NCBI RefSeq assembly: GCF_027887165.1 | Contig: NC_077230.1 | Location: 346,513,989 to 346,577,988 of the forward strand | Direction of reading: 5' to 3' | Length of the DNA: 64,000 nucleotides | Source: Monodelphis domestica | Taxonomy: Eukaryota; Chordata; Mammalia; Didelphimorphia; Didelphidae | Shown here: in pieces, positions 31,475 to 42,939 of the stretch | Numbering within the stretch: the stretch's first letter is position 1 | Layout: every line of letters starts with the position of its first letter | Program-made: the position numbers and the translations under genes | Notes under the pieces: generated by a model | Seen by the model: only the letters and a program-made list of their open reading frames with translations | What the model was told of the DNA's origin: nothing | The model's database searches: none

Positions 31475-32578
31475 CAGTGATGGGGAGCCTTTTGGAACTT
31501 TTTAGGGATCCTGTGCCATACTCTACCCCCAACTGTGTGCCCCGCCCCCTGACTGCATGCAGGGGCTTGGCCACTGATATTCCATTAGGATACCAGTATG
31601 TATAATTAGAGGAATACATTCTCATTCCCTTCCTGCAGATGACAGGGTTCCCAGTGCAATTTCTACACAGTGCATGAGTCATATTAAAAGGAAAAGGGTC
31701 AGTGCCCCAATTCTTATTAAAGCACTTACACCAGAAGGGGTCTTGACTAACCCAGCTGGGCCTGGGGATATTCCATAAAACTGAAAGGCTGCTTCTAGAA
31801 CTGGAGTAGATGCAAATCTCCTGGAAGCCTCAGGCATTTGGTAAGTGAATTAGGGAATTATCTGCCCAGGTAGCTGAGTGCACATAGTTCAAAACCCAGG
31901 AGAAGACCACTACCTGTTTCGGGGGGATAAAGGGTTAATGCGAGAGACATGAGTTCACATATTCTGCCCTTCCAGTTTGACAGTGGTGGGGGTGGATAGG
32001 ATGGCTGGATGGGGAACCTCCCATCAAGCTGTTAGCTAGTTAGAGTGATCCCTGATCCTTCCATTTGAGCCCAGTTTTGTCTCCATAGTCCTTTGAAGGA
32101 TTAGGGAAGATCTGATTAGCATGTTCTCTTAGAGTTTGGTGAATGGGAGGGAGCCCTAGATTTCCTCAAGGGGTTATTTTAACTAGAGTCAATGCAATCT
32201 GGAGGGTCTGGACCCAATCAATTCTTTGCTTACAAAAGCAGGACTGTTACCTATTTGATTCACCCAGTAAAGGGTTCACAAAGACTAAAAGGACTTTCTA
32301 CCTTTTGCAGGGTGATAGGTGGATAGAATCTAGCGCCACCTTAAGGGGAGTGGTAGCCACCACTGCTGGGCTCAGGCTGCAGGGAGTGCCTACTGCCTGA
32401 GGGTGGGGCGGAGGGGAGTGGCCACACCCAGGGCTGAGCACAGCTCCTACAACAGTGGAGAGAGGCTAGAATGTCCTATATTTGGGGGTGGGCTGGCCAA
32501 GTCAGAGGCCTTCGATTGCCCATGGAGAGGTCTCTGCATGCCATGTTTGGCATGTGTGCCATAGGTTCACCATCACAG
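31475..32578. mobile_element. hAT-type DNA transposon, about 1.1 kb, non-coding
   Basis: Ends are imperfect inverted repeats: cagtgatggggagcc at the left and ggttcaccatcacag at the right, 12 of 15 positions pairing. The flanking 8-bp sites are atctatac (31467-31474) and gtctagac (32579-32586), matching at 6 of 8, as expected for an old hAT target duplication. The GC-rich ends (gtgccccgccccctgactgc; ccatgtttggcatgtgtgcc) are those of a common marsupial Charlie-like family. No transposase frame was seen. The middle (about 31600-32400) may be another insertion. Confidence 0.75.
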
Positions 32579-32724
32579 GTCTAGACATACACCACTGTAC
32601 CAGCTTTATCCTTAAGGTTCTTATGTTTCAGTCAAATTGGACAATACTGTTTTCCATTTAAATCTCATATGGTCCAAGTTCCATGTTCTTATTCATGCTA
32701 TTCCTTTCAGCTAGAACCAATATA

Positions 32725-32820
32725 AGTCAACAAACATTTATTTAGTTTCAGTGATTCTGCAACATGCTCAAGAACACAATGAAACTTGAAAACAATCCTT
32801 CAAGGAGGTTATGGTCTAAA
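32725..32820 (-). repeat. L2 3' end, short
   Basis: Shows gtcaacaaacatttatttag and caaggaggttatggtctaaa. Confidence 0.5.
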
Positions 32821-32854
32821 GTCTTCATTCTTTCTACCCACTCCTGGCCTCTTT

Positions 32855-33220
32855 TTTAAAAATAATTTTTTTTCATATCTATCAGCATTCTCTCCCTCAC
32901 CCCTTTCCTACCCTAGCCTCACAACTGAGAAAATCAAGATATCTGTTATAAATTTATAGTCAAGAAAAATAAATTCCCTTGTTGGCCATGCTAAAAAAGA
33001 AATTTGCTCTGTAGAGTCCTGCAGCTTTCTGTCTGGAGGTGGGCAGTATGCTTCATCTGGAATCCTCTGGAATCACGGCTGGTCACTGTGTTGATCAGAG
33101 TTCCTACGCTTTTCAGAGTTGTTTGTCTTCATAATATTGCTATTACTGTATAAATTATTCTCCTGGTTCTATTTACTTCACTCTACAGCAGTTCATAGAA
33201 ATCCTAGCTTCTACTGTTCA
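32855..33220 (-). mobile_element. L1 3' UTR, old subfamily
   Basis: Reverse L1: poly-T start, gccatgctaaaaaagaaatt and ctcctggttctatttacttc followed by actctacagcagttcataga. Confidence 0.65.
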
Positions 33221-33310
33221 TTAACTATATGATCAATGTGTCCCTTCCCCACTTCTGAACCTCAGTTTCCTCATCTGAAAAATGAAGGTATTAAAAGAAA
33301 TGGTATCTGG
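33220..33310 (+). repeat. CORE-SINE (MIR class) 3' half
   Basis: The phrase aacctcagtttcctcatctg followed by aaaaatgaaggtatta is the MIR-class middle. Confidence 0.55.
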
Positions 33311-33319
33311 TCTATTTTG

Positions 33320-33684
33320 CCCTAAACCTCTAACTTCTGATCCTACAATAACCAACCATGGATTGATTTTTCCTGCTTTAGATTTAGTTTTATAGACACA
33401 GACCATGGAGACAAAATGGCTCCCAACTGGTATGCTGAAATGTACAATATAGTAATCATACCCTAAACAATAAAAAGACATGTAAAATTATACTTCAGGA
33501 TATAAACAGCTATTAGGAGCATAAAGATTCTATAATTAAGGTTTAGGGTTATAACTCAGTGTTGTAATCTACACAGAGCTCTCCAGACAGGAAGCTCATT
33601 CAGAAGGAGGAAAAAAACAAGGACAAATGTGCTGTTCTCTGTGATATCACAGGGTATCAAGTTGAATTAGGCAACAGTATTTTA
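33320..33684. other. Intron sequence, no gene recognised
   Basis: Unplaced sequence of ordinary composition. Confidence 0.4.
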
Positions 33685-33860
33685 CAGATTCATAAAATGT
33701 TAGTTCTAGAAGCAGCCTCAAATATCACTACTCTATCTACCACATAATGATAAGGAAAAAGGCTCAGAGAGGGTAAGTACTTTGCCCAAAGCCACATAGC
33801 AAGAAGAAAATTGAGACCTGAACTTGGTTCTAATTAATTGCTAGCCCATCTGCCCTCAAC
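33685..33860 (-). repeat. CORE-SINE (THER1/MIR class)
   Basis: Reverse: cataaaatgttagttctaga, ggctcagagagggtaagtac and tttgcccaaagccacatagc. Confidence 0.72.
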
Positions 33861-34039
33861 AGCTTGTCAGCATAAACACTAGTCGTTATGATGGCAAAAA
33901 TTGAGTTGAAATGCAAAAAAAAAAAAGATGTTGTCTTTGCTCTTAAAAACAATCTATTTTAGGAAATAATATATACAGAATCCCTAGCTAGAAAGCACTT
34001 CAGAGAATGTCTATTCCATCTTCTCCCACAGGCTATAAA

Positions 34040-34930
34040 TTCCATCAATAGCTGCCCTCTTCTGATCCTGCCTACTTGGGCTTTACTTTCTTCCTACTGT
34101 CTTGAAAATGGTTGACCATTTTTATCTGCTGCCCTTGAACCTCTCCCAGCCCCTTATCCTATGATCACTTACACTTGGCTAAACCCCAGCTCTGGTTTAC
34201 TCCCATCATTCTGCTTTTTTTCTCCTATCTTTATACTGCTAGAAAAAAAATCACAAACTGTCTTGAAAAATCTTTCCCTTGGCCTATCATATCTCTTCTT
34301 TCTAGTCAAATATCTGGAAAGGGTTATCTATATTCACTTCCATTTTCTAATCTGTTTACTCCAGTAATCCAATTCCAATCACACCACTGGTCTGAAATAT
34401 ATTCTCAACCAAATGCAATGTCTTTTTTTTTTTTAAATAAAGGTGGGGAACTAAGACTGAAGAACAGTGGCTATACTACTGGACTTAGTTGATGTGTATT
34501 TACATTTGATAAACTGCTTTATTTTCTTCCTACTCTTTATTTAGTTTTTGGTACAAAAAACTAAAACTGTCTCAGGAGACAGGAAGTAGGAGGGTAAGTT
34601 TGGAGATGACTGTGATATAGAAACAAAAGATGCCAATATAATTTTTTTTAATAGAAGGAAAACTATACTCTTTAATGTTACCAGTAACCTTTGAAGATTT
34701 TTTTCTTTGTCTACTTTCTACTTGACTTCTGCAGCATTTGACATTGAAGATAAATGGGTCACTTCTCTGGATACTATTTCTTATCCACTCAACTTTACAA
34801 CTCTGCTTTCTCTTGGTTCCTCTACCTGGGTAAGGTGACCATTCCTTCTCAGCCTGCTTCGCTAGCTCATCATTCATCTCCTACATATCAAGAGTGCTTA
34901 TTCCCTGAGGTTCCTCTCAGCTCCCCTGTG
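34040..34930 (+). mobile_element. L2 LINE, ORF2 portion, decayed
   Basis: L2 reverse-transcriptase text with frames such as 34175-34492 and 34754-34978. Recognisable pieces are ctgcagcatttgacattgaa and ccttctcagcctgcttcgct followed by agctcatcattc. A stretch at about 34430-34660 is not L2-like and may be an insertion. Confidence 0.6.
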
Positions 34931-35232
34931 TTTAATTATTATTTTTGTAGAACACACATACACATTCTTATGATTTGATTGGTGTGGTGAATTTCCATCG
35001 TGGAAATATACTTCACAAATGCAAATAAACTGAAAAAGTCAAACCTATATATCCAGCCCCTGCTTTCTTTCCTGAACTAGTCTCACTTAATTAATTTTTA
35101 CATAATAGCACCATTTTATTTGTTAGCTTCTTTTTTGTTGTTGTTTTGAATTGTACCTGTTGTGTGAATAAGTTTATCCCCACTCTCCTTAATACACTAT
35201 ACCAATAACTTCTTTCTATACATCTTCTAAAT

Positions 35233-35575
35233 CAGTGGTATCAAACTCAAATAGAACCAGAAATTGGCCTAGTATACTGACTTAGAAAACCACAAATTAA
35301 CATTATTTGGATGGTATTTTTATGTATCTTGTTAAACATTTTTCAATTACATTTTTGTAAACCATTACCTTCTGTCTTAGAATCAATATAAATTATATGT
35401 TCCAAGGCAGAAGAGAGTTAAGGGCAAGGCAACTGGAGTTAAGTGACTTGCCCAGGGTTACAAAACTAGGAATTATCCAAGGCCATATTTTAATCCAGGA
35501 CCTCCCATCTCTAGGACTGGCTCTCTATTTATTGAGCCACCTCACTATTCCTCTCAATTACATCTTGATCTAGTT
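35233..35575 (+). mobile_element. hAT element fragment (cagtggtgtcaaactc family), split by a SINE
   Basis: The left end cagtggtatcaaactcaaat is followed by ccacaaattaacattatttg and gttaaacatttttcaattac. After the SINE at 35353-35553 the text resumes as caattacatcttgatctagt. The family is the same as the complete small copy at 50555-50717. The right terminal repeat is missing. Confidence 0.75.
35353..35553 (-). mobile_element. Opossum-type SINE inside a hAT fragment
   Basis: A reverse SINE with all parts, flanked by tcaattacat at 35343-35352 and 35554-35563. Confidence 0.92.
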
Positions 35576-35589
35576 CCTAGGAAGTTCTT

Positions 35590-36540
35590 CCAGCTGCTTC
35601 TTCCCCTCCTCCCAGTGAGTTTTATCCCTCTGTAGATGGCTTCCCGCATGTTAAATTCTACATGTCTAAAATGGAACTTCTTATCTTTTCACCTACAATC
35701 ACCCCATCTCCAACCTTATTTCTGTTCAAGACACCACCATCCAAGTCACACCAAGTCACAACATAGAAGTGATTCTTGATTTTTAGCATTTTATCACCTA
35801 CTTTCCCCACCATATTCATTTTTTCTGTCTTATCAATTCTATTTCCACACAGGATTTCTTACACTTAATTTCTTTTTCTCCGTTTATATAGCTACTCTCC
35901 TGGTCCAGATCTTTATTATCTCTTGCCTAATCTTTTGCAAGAGTCTTCTAACAGGATCCCCTACTTCCAGTCTCTCCCTTCTCAAATCCATCTTCCAAAG
36001 AGCTATCAAAGTAATATTCTTAAAGTAGATATGTAATGTAGATATGACCACTTCACTACCCAATCAAAAGTATTTGGTGGATCTCTATTGATTTTGTATG
36101 AAATACAAACTTCTCACTAGGCATTTAAAGCCCTCTATAATCTTAATTCCACCTACTTTTCCAGATTTATTTTCCATTAGTTACCCCTTTATGAATTCTA
36201 GATTCTAGCTAAGTTGGCTTACTTACTTACTTAGCTGTTTCCAAAATCTGACATTTCATCTCTCCTTTATGTACCTTTCTACTCTCAGTTCCACAAATCT
36301 GGAATATAGTAATTTTTGTCTCTGAGAATCCCATTTCCTGACAGCCCAGCTGCTACCTCCTACAGAAAGCCTTTCCTGTTGCCATGAATTGTTAGTGCTT
36401 TTTCCCCTCCTTGTATTATATTGTATTCATTTGCAAACATTTTATCTCTCTAACACAATATGAACTCCTGGTAGGGATAAAAGCATTTGTATTACTTGCC
36501 TCATGATTATTTGGAAAACTCTTTGTAAGTCTTAAAATGT
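35590..36540 (+). mobile_element. L2 LINE, 3' kilobase
   Basis: L2 order: ttctacatgtctaaaatgga, agacaccaccatccaagtca, cttccagtctctcccttctc, gaaatacaaacttctcacta and aatatgaactcctggtaggg. Confidence 0.83.
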
Positions 36541-36762
36541 TAGAGAAATGTGAATCATTCCGCAATAATATTAGTAATAATTGCTTATAACTATAGTTAT
36601 AAGTATATAAATGTTATCAATATTTATGATTCCCAATCAAATTGAATGAGATTATTTCAAAATAATTGTCATTTTATCTCTGATATTATGTGTTCTAAGA
36701 TTCTTTCCAGCTTTCCCAATCTAAATTTATCATCAAATATAAATTAATATGAAAAATCATTT

Positions 36763-36960
36763 TTTAAACCCTTACCTTCGGTCTTAGAATTGATAATAAG
36801 ATTGGTTGCAAGGCAGAAGAGGTGTAAGGGCTAGACAATGGGGTTTCAGTGACCTGCCCAAGTGTACACAGCTAGGAAGTAGTGTTTGAGGCCAAATTTG
36901 AACCCATGTCTTCCCAGATCTAGGACTGGCTCTCTATTCACTAAGCCATTCAGTTGCCCC
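36763..36960 (-). mobile_element. Opossum-type tRNA/CORE SINE
   Basis: A reverse copy from aaacccttaccttcggtctt to ccattcagttgcccc. The flanks tgaaaaatcattt and tgaaaaataattt (36750-36762, 36961-36973) differ at one base. Confidence 0.9.
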
Positions 36961-36999
36961 TGAAAAATAATTTCTTATTTAATAGTGGGAAACATGGCC

Positions 37000-37830
37000 C
37001 TTAAACCAATGAGTCAATAAATATTAAGTGCCTATTATAATATTATTATACTAAATATTAAGTGCCTATTATATGCTAGACATTATGCTAAACTCTGAGA
37101 ATATAAGAGGCAAAATAGTCTCTATCTTCAAAAATCTAATGAAGGAAGATAAACAAACAAACTATTAGTAGATAAATAGGAAATAAATAACCTAAAATTA
37201 AGAGGGGTTGGGAAAGGCTTTCTTTAAAAGCTGGGATTTCAGTTGGAACTTAAAGAAATCCAGGGAAGCCAGTAGGTAGAGATGAGGAGGAAGCGCATTC
37301 TAGATATGAGGGACAACCAGGGAAATAACTGAAAATGAAAGATAAAATGTCTTATATGTGGAATAGCCAGAAAGTCAGTGTTACTAGATCAAAGAGTATG
37401 TGTAGAGGGGGTAATCGTAAGAAGCCTGAATGCCAAACAGAGTAACCTGAATTTAATCCTGGAGATAATAGGGAGCCACTATTGTTTATGGAGTAAGATG
37501 GTGACATGATCAGAGCTAAGGTTGAGGAGAATCACTTTGTGGCTAAATGTAGGATGGATTGGAGTGGGGAAAGACTTGAGGTAGGTAGACCCACTAGCAG
37601 GCTATTGCCATATTCTCAGCATGCATGATGATGAGGAATTGCATAAGGTAGGGAGTAGGAGGGGCAGAGTATCAGAAGAGAGACCTGGGCATAATTGGAA
37701 GGATGTTGAAAAGCTGAAATCAGTAGGCCTTGAAAACAGATTGACTATGGTGGGGAGATTGGGGAAAGATGTTTGAGAGAGAATGAGGAGTTAAGATTAA
37801 CTCCTAGGTCTCAAGCCTAAGAGTCACTTA
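37000..37830 (-). mobile_element. L2 LINE, reverse, 3' 0.8 kb
   Basis: Shows aaatattaagtgcctattat (twice, a local duplication at 37020-37078), ttgggaaaggctttctttaa, gatgaggaggaagcgcattc, ctggagataatagggagcca and ggactagcaggct-like text. Decayed. Confidence 0.85.
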
Positions 37831-37960
37831 ACTTCTGAGATTCAGTTTTCTCATCTGTAATATGGCAATAGTAATATCTGTAGAACTTACTTAATAGGAT
37901 TGTTAATAAGGCTCAAATGAGATAGCATGTATCTACAAATACTTTTTAAGTCTTAATGTA
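37828..37960 (+). repeat. CORE-SINE (MIR class) 3' half
   Basis: Begins gtcacttaacttctgagatt and runs through cagttttctcatctgtaata to the end aatactttttaagtcttaat. Confidence 0.65.
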
Positions 37961-38006
37961 ATATGTAAAAAAAAAAAAGTCTTAATGTAATATGTAAAAA
38001 AAAAAA
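37950..38006. repeat. Tandem duplication of a 28-29-bp unit with A-tails
   Basis: The unit gtcttaatgtaatatgtaaa plus about nine more A's occurs twice head to tail. Confidence 0.9.
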
Positions 38007-38009
38007 TAT

Positions 38010-38510
38010 TCTTATTCTAATGTCTTCTTCTTGCTTATAAACCTTCAGTATTCCCCAATGCATCTTAAGATAGATAATATCTAAACCTCTCAGGTTTGCA
38101 TTCAAGGCATGCCTGGACCTCAATAGAGATTTCTAGCCAATTTTCATTATTGGACTTCACAAACCTAATGTTCTAGCTAAAGTGTACTCATTAATCCCTT
38201 ACCTTGGGCTCTTCTGCCCCTGGTTCCTTTTGATCATTCAGTTGCCTTCACTTGGAATGACCTTCCCTTTCAGGTTCTCCTTCCTCATTCCTATCCATCC
38301 TGCCCTACTTATACTACTCCTTTCTACCCTAGAGATGAGGCATCCTTCCAGGTCAAACTAAAGGGCCACCCTTTCCTGATTTTCTAGCTGAAAGCAATCT
38401 TTCCTCCATCTGAACCCATTGTAACATTTTGTTCATACTTGTATTTTCACAACCTAATTTGAATCATAGATATGTGTCTCTATGTCTTATCTCCAAAGCC
38501 CTAGCTATCC
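38010..38510 (+). mobile_element. L2 LINE 3' part
   Basis: L2 order: ctcaggtttgcattcaaggc, cagttgccttcacttggaat and caaagccctagctatcccca. Degraded. Confidence 0.6.
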
Positions 38511-38519
38511 CCACCCCAA

Positions 38520-39210
38520 CCCCATTAGAAAGCTTGTACCCTACTGGTATGCCTTAGAATGATGCCAGCAGGCCTGTGGCTGCCAGAGCTAACACAGGAG
38601 ACAGTAGAGCAAACAAAAAGTATTATATATGACAGAAGCTTTCTGTGTGTCTAAAAACTAAAAATCAATTGGCTGAAATCTCCAAGGGGGTATGGTTGGT
38701 ATGTACACTTGGTGCCATGGGAACATTCATAAAGAGAAAGAAAGGCTTCTGCTGGGATTAGAAATCGCATGTCTTGTTCTCCGGCAGGAACAAAAAGAGG
38801 CCATAACTAAGGCACAGGACAATAGGAGCTACCACTAAATCTATGTTCTCACTGTCACATTTTCTATTCTGTTAATCGTTAGGCTCCTGAGAAAATTAAT
38901 TGCAAATTTTTGCTCTGAGGTTAAATTACAGATGAGATGAGGAGTACGTGGTGTCTGTTTTAAATTTCTGAAGGATAGCTGGGTGGTACAGGGATAAGCC
39001 TTGATTCTCTTGACCCCAAGAGTAGAACTTAAAACAACTGGGGGGGAACAAAGGGCAGAGATGAAAGGAAGGAACAACCAGGCTTGTAGAATTCTTGTCT
39101 CCAATAAATGTTCCTTTGATTGCAGAATTGTTATGACCCTGCATTGGCATAGACAGTTTCCTTGTTAGGTGTTTCCTTTACCCATAAAACCAAAGGTCCC
39201 AATAACAACA
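38520..39210. other. Intron sequence, mostly unplaced
   Basis: No gene recognised. A possible old CORE-SINE (THER2-like) tail near 39130-39200 (acagtttccttgttaggtgt). Confidence 0.4.
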
Positions 39211-39224
39211 AATACTAATCTCAT

Positions 39225-39745
39225 TTTGTTCATTAAAAACAAACATTTATGAAGCACCAATGTTCAGAAGGATTCACTAGAGGAAAGACAAAGTTTAGGG
39301 AAAAAAAGAGGTACAAACAAACTGCTATGTTAAATTGGGAGTGGGGATGGCTACAAAGATCAGGTGGCATTTGAGTTGGCCTTTTAAAAGATGGATAGGA
39401 ATTCAGCAGGGAGAGCATCCCAGTCAGTAGAGAGATAAGAGAGGGCAGAGTTTGATCAAGGGACAAAGTAGAGACATAGGACTGAAGGATAAAAGAGGTA
39501 GAGGAAATTAAAGTATGTTAGAGTCAATTAGGCTTTGAATGCCAAGCAAAGGAGAACAAACTTGGCTTGCAGGTGAGAGGAAGGTTCTGAAGATTTATGA
39601 GCAGAAGAATCACATGACTAGATGTATGGATAAAGAATACTCTTGTGCCAATGATAAGAAGGATGGATTTGAAGAAGAGAGTAGAAGCAGAAGACCCCTA
39701 AGGAAGTTATTACAATAGTCTAAATGGAGGCCAAAAAAGCTTAGA
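39225..39745 (-). mobile_element. L2 LINE, reverse
   Basis: Shows aaacatttatgaagcaccaa, ggtggcatttgagttggcct, agagagggcagagtttgatc and gaagttattacaatagtcta. Confidence 0.7.
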
Positions 39746-39864
39746 TTTTATAAGTTCTCAGACCTAAATTCCAAGAGCAGTGAGAAGTCCTGCACTGTAT
39801 TCTATACCATGTGAACTTGGCACTATTTTTTTTAGCAGCAACAGCAGTCACAACATTGCATAAT

Positions 39865-40075
39865 AACTTAAATTCTGGTCTGGGGTTCAGAAAAACTTGG
39901 GTTCATACATCTCTGACACTTACTAGCAAGTAACAAACTCTCAGAGCCTTCCATTTTTTCATCAGTAAAATGGGAATGATAATACCTATCTCTTATTTGA
40001 GGATCTAATGAGATAATTATATAAATTAATTTGTAAACTATATAAGCTACACAAATGTTAATTATTATTATTTGA
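39865..40075 (+). repeat. CORE-SINE (MIR class)
   Basis: Shows aaaacttgggttcatacatc, ccattttttcatcagtaaaa and the tail acacaaatgttaattattat. Confidence 0.72.
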
Positions 40076-40195
40076 CTGACAAACATCTGAGCACCTATTG
40101 TATATGTTTTGATCAAATTAGTATTGGGGAATACAAAGGGGAATAAAACAAAGTTAATACTCTTATCTAGTTAGATGGGATATAACCATGATGCT
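40076..40195 (-). repeat. L2 3' end
   Basis: Reverse end: gagcacctattgtatatgtt and ggggaatacaaaggggaata. Confidence 0.6.
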
Positions 40196-40248
40196 AGTTA
40201 CAGATAAATAATATAGCACCATAAATGTTAATGTTAAATCTTAAAGGG

Positions 40249-40251
40249 ACT

Positions 40252-40288
<37 letters not shown>

Positions 40289-40300
40289 CAACAACAACAA
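40249..40300. repeat. (AAT)n-(AAC)n microsatellite
   Basis: About eleven AAT units are followed by several AAC units, at the A-rich end of the next CORE-SINE. Confidence 0.95.
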
Positions 40301-40301
40301 T

Positions 40302-40510
40302 AATACCCAACACATATAGCATCTATTGTATGACAGGCACTGTGCTAAGAGTTTTATAAAGAATGTCTCATTTTAGCCTCATAACAATCCTTGGAGACAG
40401 GTGTTATTATTACCCTCGTTTTACATTTGAAGAAACTGAGGCAAACAGCGAGTAAGTAACTTGCCTACAGCCACATAGTTGGTGAGTATCTGAGGCCAGA
40501 TCAGAACTGA
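40302..40510 (-). repeat. CORE-SINE (MIR/MON1 class)
   Basis: Reverse: tgacaggcactgtgctaaga, gaagaaactgaggcaaacag and gtaacttgcctacagccaca. Confidence 0.8.
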
Positions 40511-40679
40511 AAGGGTCCTTATAATGTAGAATCATAGAACCTCAGAAACCAACTGGTCAAATCCACAGAAAAAGGAAAATCCTTTTCTATAAATGTGGCA
40601 TATGGTTATTTTGGCTTCACTTGAAGAACTATAAGGATGGAAATATAGGAATTTAGATAAGTCTTGAAAGGCTGAGTAA

Positions 40680-40888
40680 TAATAGTAATAATTTACATAA
40701 TATTTAAAAGATTTACAAATGTTTTCCTTACAACAAACCAGTGACTTAAGTACTCCAAGTTGCTATCCTCATTTCACAGAAGAGGAAACTAAGTCTCAGA
40801 ATGGTGATATAAGATAGCTTGTGGGAAAATAGGGATTCATACTTGAGTGTTCTGATACCGAGTACAGGGCTCTTTCTACTTCCCTGAA
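40680..40888 (-). repeat. CORE-SINE (MIR/MON1 class)
   Basis: Reverse: taatttacataatatttaaa, tcatttcacagaagaggaaa and gagtacagggctctttctac. Confidence 0.65.
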
Positions 40889-40998
40889 CTATTCTTCTCA
40901 GGGCAAGGAGTGCTTAGAGAGCAATGAAGAGAGGCTTTGGCTGATGGATAATAGGTTGCAAGGTTAGTGTAAGAAAAAGTATGTTAAAGCCAGACTGT

Positions 40999-41460
40999 TG
41001 TGTAGATTAAATTAACTCCCTTGCCCATTTTTAGATTTAATCACCAAAAGTGTAAACATCACACTTAATCGTTGGATGGCTCAGGAGGTCTGTGACCCAC
41101 GTGTACAATAGTGGGTGATGAATCAGACTCAAACTGACTGCCCCATGGGCAAAGCTTCAACTGTAATTGGTAGATGTGAAAGTGGAAGAAGTGACGCAAA
41201 AGAGTGTCTTTAAAAGGGAGTTACAACTTCCTGTGAGGACTTCTTCAAGAGTTCTGGAGTTCTTCATGCTTGGGACTTCTGACTGCTCTCATTCTCTCAT
41301 TCTTAAGAGTTCTGAGTTTGAGTTGGAGGCTGGTGAAGAATCTGATGACTGGACTTGAGACCCTGGACTTGGTGAGACCATTCTTAAATCTCTCCCTTTG
41401 GACTGATATGTGGTGAGTAAAAAGAGCTGTAAACCTTAAAATTTCTTAGACTTATGAATG
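40999..41460 (+). mobile_element. Solo LTR, 'ggcgacca' family
   Basis: Begins tgtgtagattaaattaactc, like the minus-strand LTR at 9450-10320, and shares gattggtagatgtgaa and a TATA-like tctttaaaagggag. It is the first of three LTR pieces stacked in the same direction up to 42900. Fossil; right end approximate. Confidence 0.6.
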
Positions 41461-41684
41461 TTAGAAATTTCCCCATTGGGAAATTTCATACTTGAAAAAA
41501 ATTTTCTTACTGATAGTAAGAACTCTATTGGAATGTGAAACTCCTTGGCATAGGAGGATCCTTCTCCTCCCTACTTAAGACTACTTTAGGACAGAAACCT
41601 TTTGCTAAACAATGGAAAGGGCTTTGACCTATGCTTAAGCATAGAACAGGAAGTTCTTTGAGTCATGATTGATTTTAGAATTGA

Positions 41685-42365
41685 TACAATAGAGATACTT
41701 GGAATGACAGAACCAGGTCTTGGAAACTACAATCTCCACCCTACTCAGAGTAACAGGATTTAGGAAGGGCTGCAGCAAAGATCAAGATTTAATTATTTGA
41801 GAATATGACCTTCAACAGACATGTGCAAAGGGGGCAGACCTCTGGGCGGTCCTGGGTTAAGCTAGAGCCACCATTGGCACAGGGGAGAGATCGACAGTGA
41901 TTGGTAGATGTGAGAACTGAGGGGAGGGAACTTAGATGGTTTCCTTAAAGAGAGAGGGGTCTGAGGACTGGGGGGGGGGGGGGGTTTGATCGGAAGAGGT
42001 GGATGTTCTGAAGGAGTCTGAGAGGAGAGAGGTCCTGGAGGGAGAGCTCCTGGAGAGGTCTTGAAGGAGGCTGTGGAAGGAGAACTCAGGAGGAGTCAGG
42101 AGGAGAATTCTCTGGAAACATTTCTTGAAAGGAGGCTCTCTTGAAGGTGGAGCCTGAGGTTGGCATGAGAAGCCTTACCTAGAGAGATCTTGGGTGAGTG
42201 ATAAAACCAACTGACTGATTTATTCATTCTTATTCCTTTCTTACTTTCTCTCTTTTTCTATTGATTAATCAGTGTATTATAAATTAAATTTCTCTATAAA
42301 ACCCAGTTGGCTTGGGCATATTCATAAATTGGGAATATATTCCCTGGCGACCATCTTATATTTAT
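41685..42365 (+). mobile_element. Solo LTR, related to the one at 1214-1860
   Basis: Shares acaatagagatacttgg and ccttcaacagacatgtgcaa with the left-end LTR and ends near ttccctggcgaccatc. Contains a run of 15 G at 41970-41984. Fossil, no internal region. Confidence 0.6.
41970..41984 (+). repeat. Homopolymer of 15 G
   Basis: A pure G run after gaggact, within the LTR at 41685-42365. Its length may be unstable or mis-sequenced. Confidence 0.95.
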
Positions 42366-42399
42366 ATAAAACCAAGACACAGTAGAAAACATATTTCAG

Positions 42400-42900
42400 C
42401 GGTCATAATTGTTATATATTTCCCTTGCTCCCAAAACATTTTAATTATCACAGTTTATGGCTCCCACTCTCTTATCTACAACAATTTAAACCCCAAACTT
42501 ATTTTAAATCTAACAGAGCTGACTCCTTTCCTGGATTTTCTGAAGAGACTAGCCTCAGGAGAGACCTATCCTCTTGAGAGAAGCTCCCTGCATCCCCAAG
42601 TCCTCGGCTACAAGGGTCAAGGCCTCTCCAGCTACGGACCAAACTCCCCTGCCTGTTTTTGAGCCAGGGGACGGAGCAAAATACTTAGTGCTTAGGCTAG
42701 ATATCTTACCCTATCCTCTCTCTCATTTTCTTACTTTTACTCTATATTTTGTAAATAAATTGTTAAATATAAATTTCTTTGTAATTGTGACCCTATTCAT
42801 AAATAATCCTAACCATAACTAACTAAATAAATAAATTAAATAAATTTCTAGAAAAAACCTTTTATCCCCCTTACATTGTGGAGGCCCTGGACCTAAAGGG
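42400..42900 (+). mobile_element. Third LTR piece of the stack
   Basis: Shows ttttgtaaataaattgttaa (poly(A) site AATAAA) and a following AT-rich end, with tgtggaggccctggacctaa just beyond. It resembles the R-U5 side of an LTR. Fossil; boundaries uncertain. Confidence 0.45.
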
Positions 42901-42939
42901 ATGAGGTAAGTACAATTAAATGTCAATACTACAATAGAG

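Noticed and set aside
40249-40300. CRISPR-like or satellite array
   Set aside because: Plain trinucleotide microsatellite with no spacers. No CRISPR array exists in the window.
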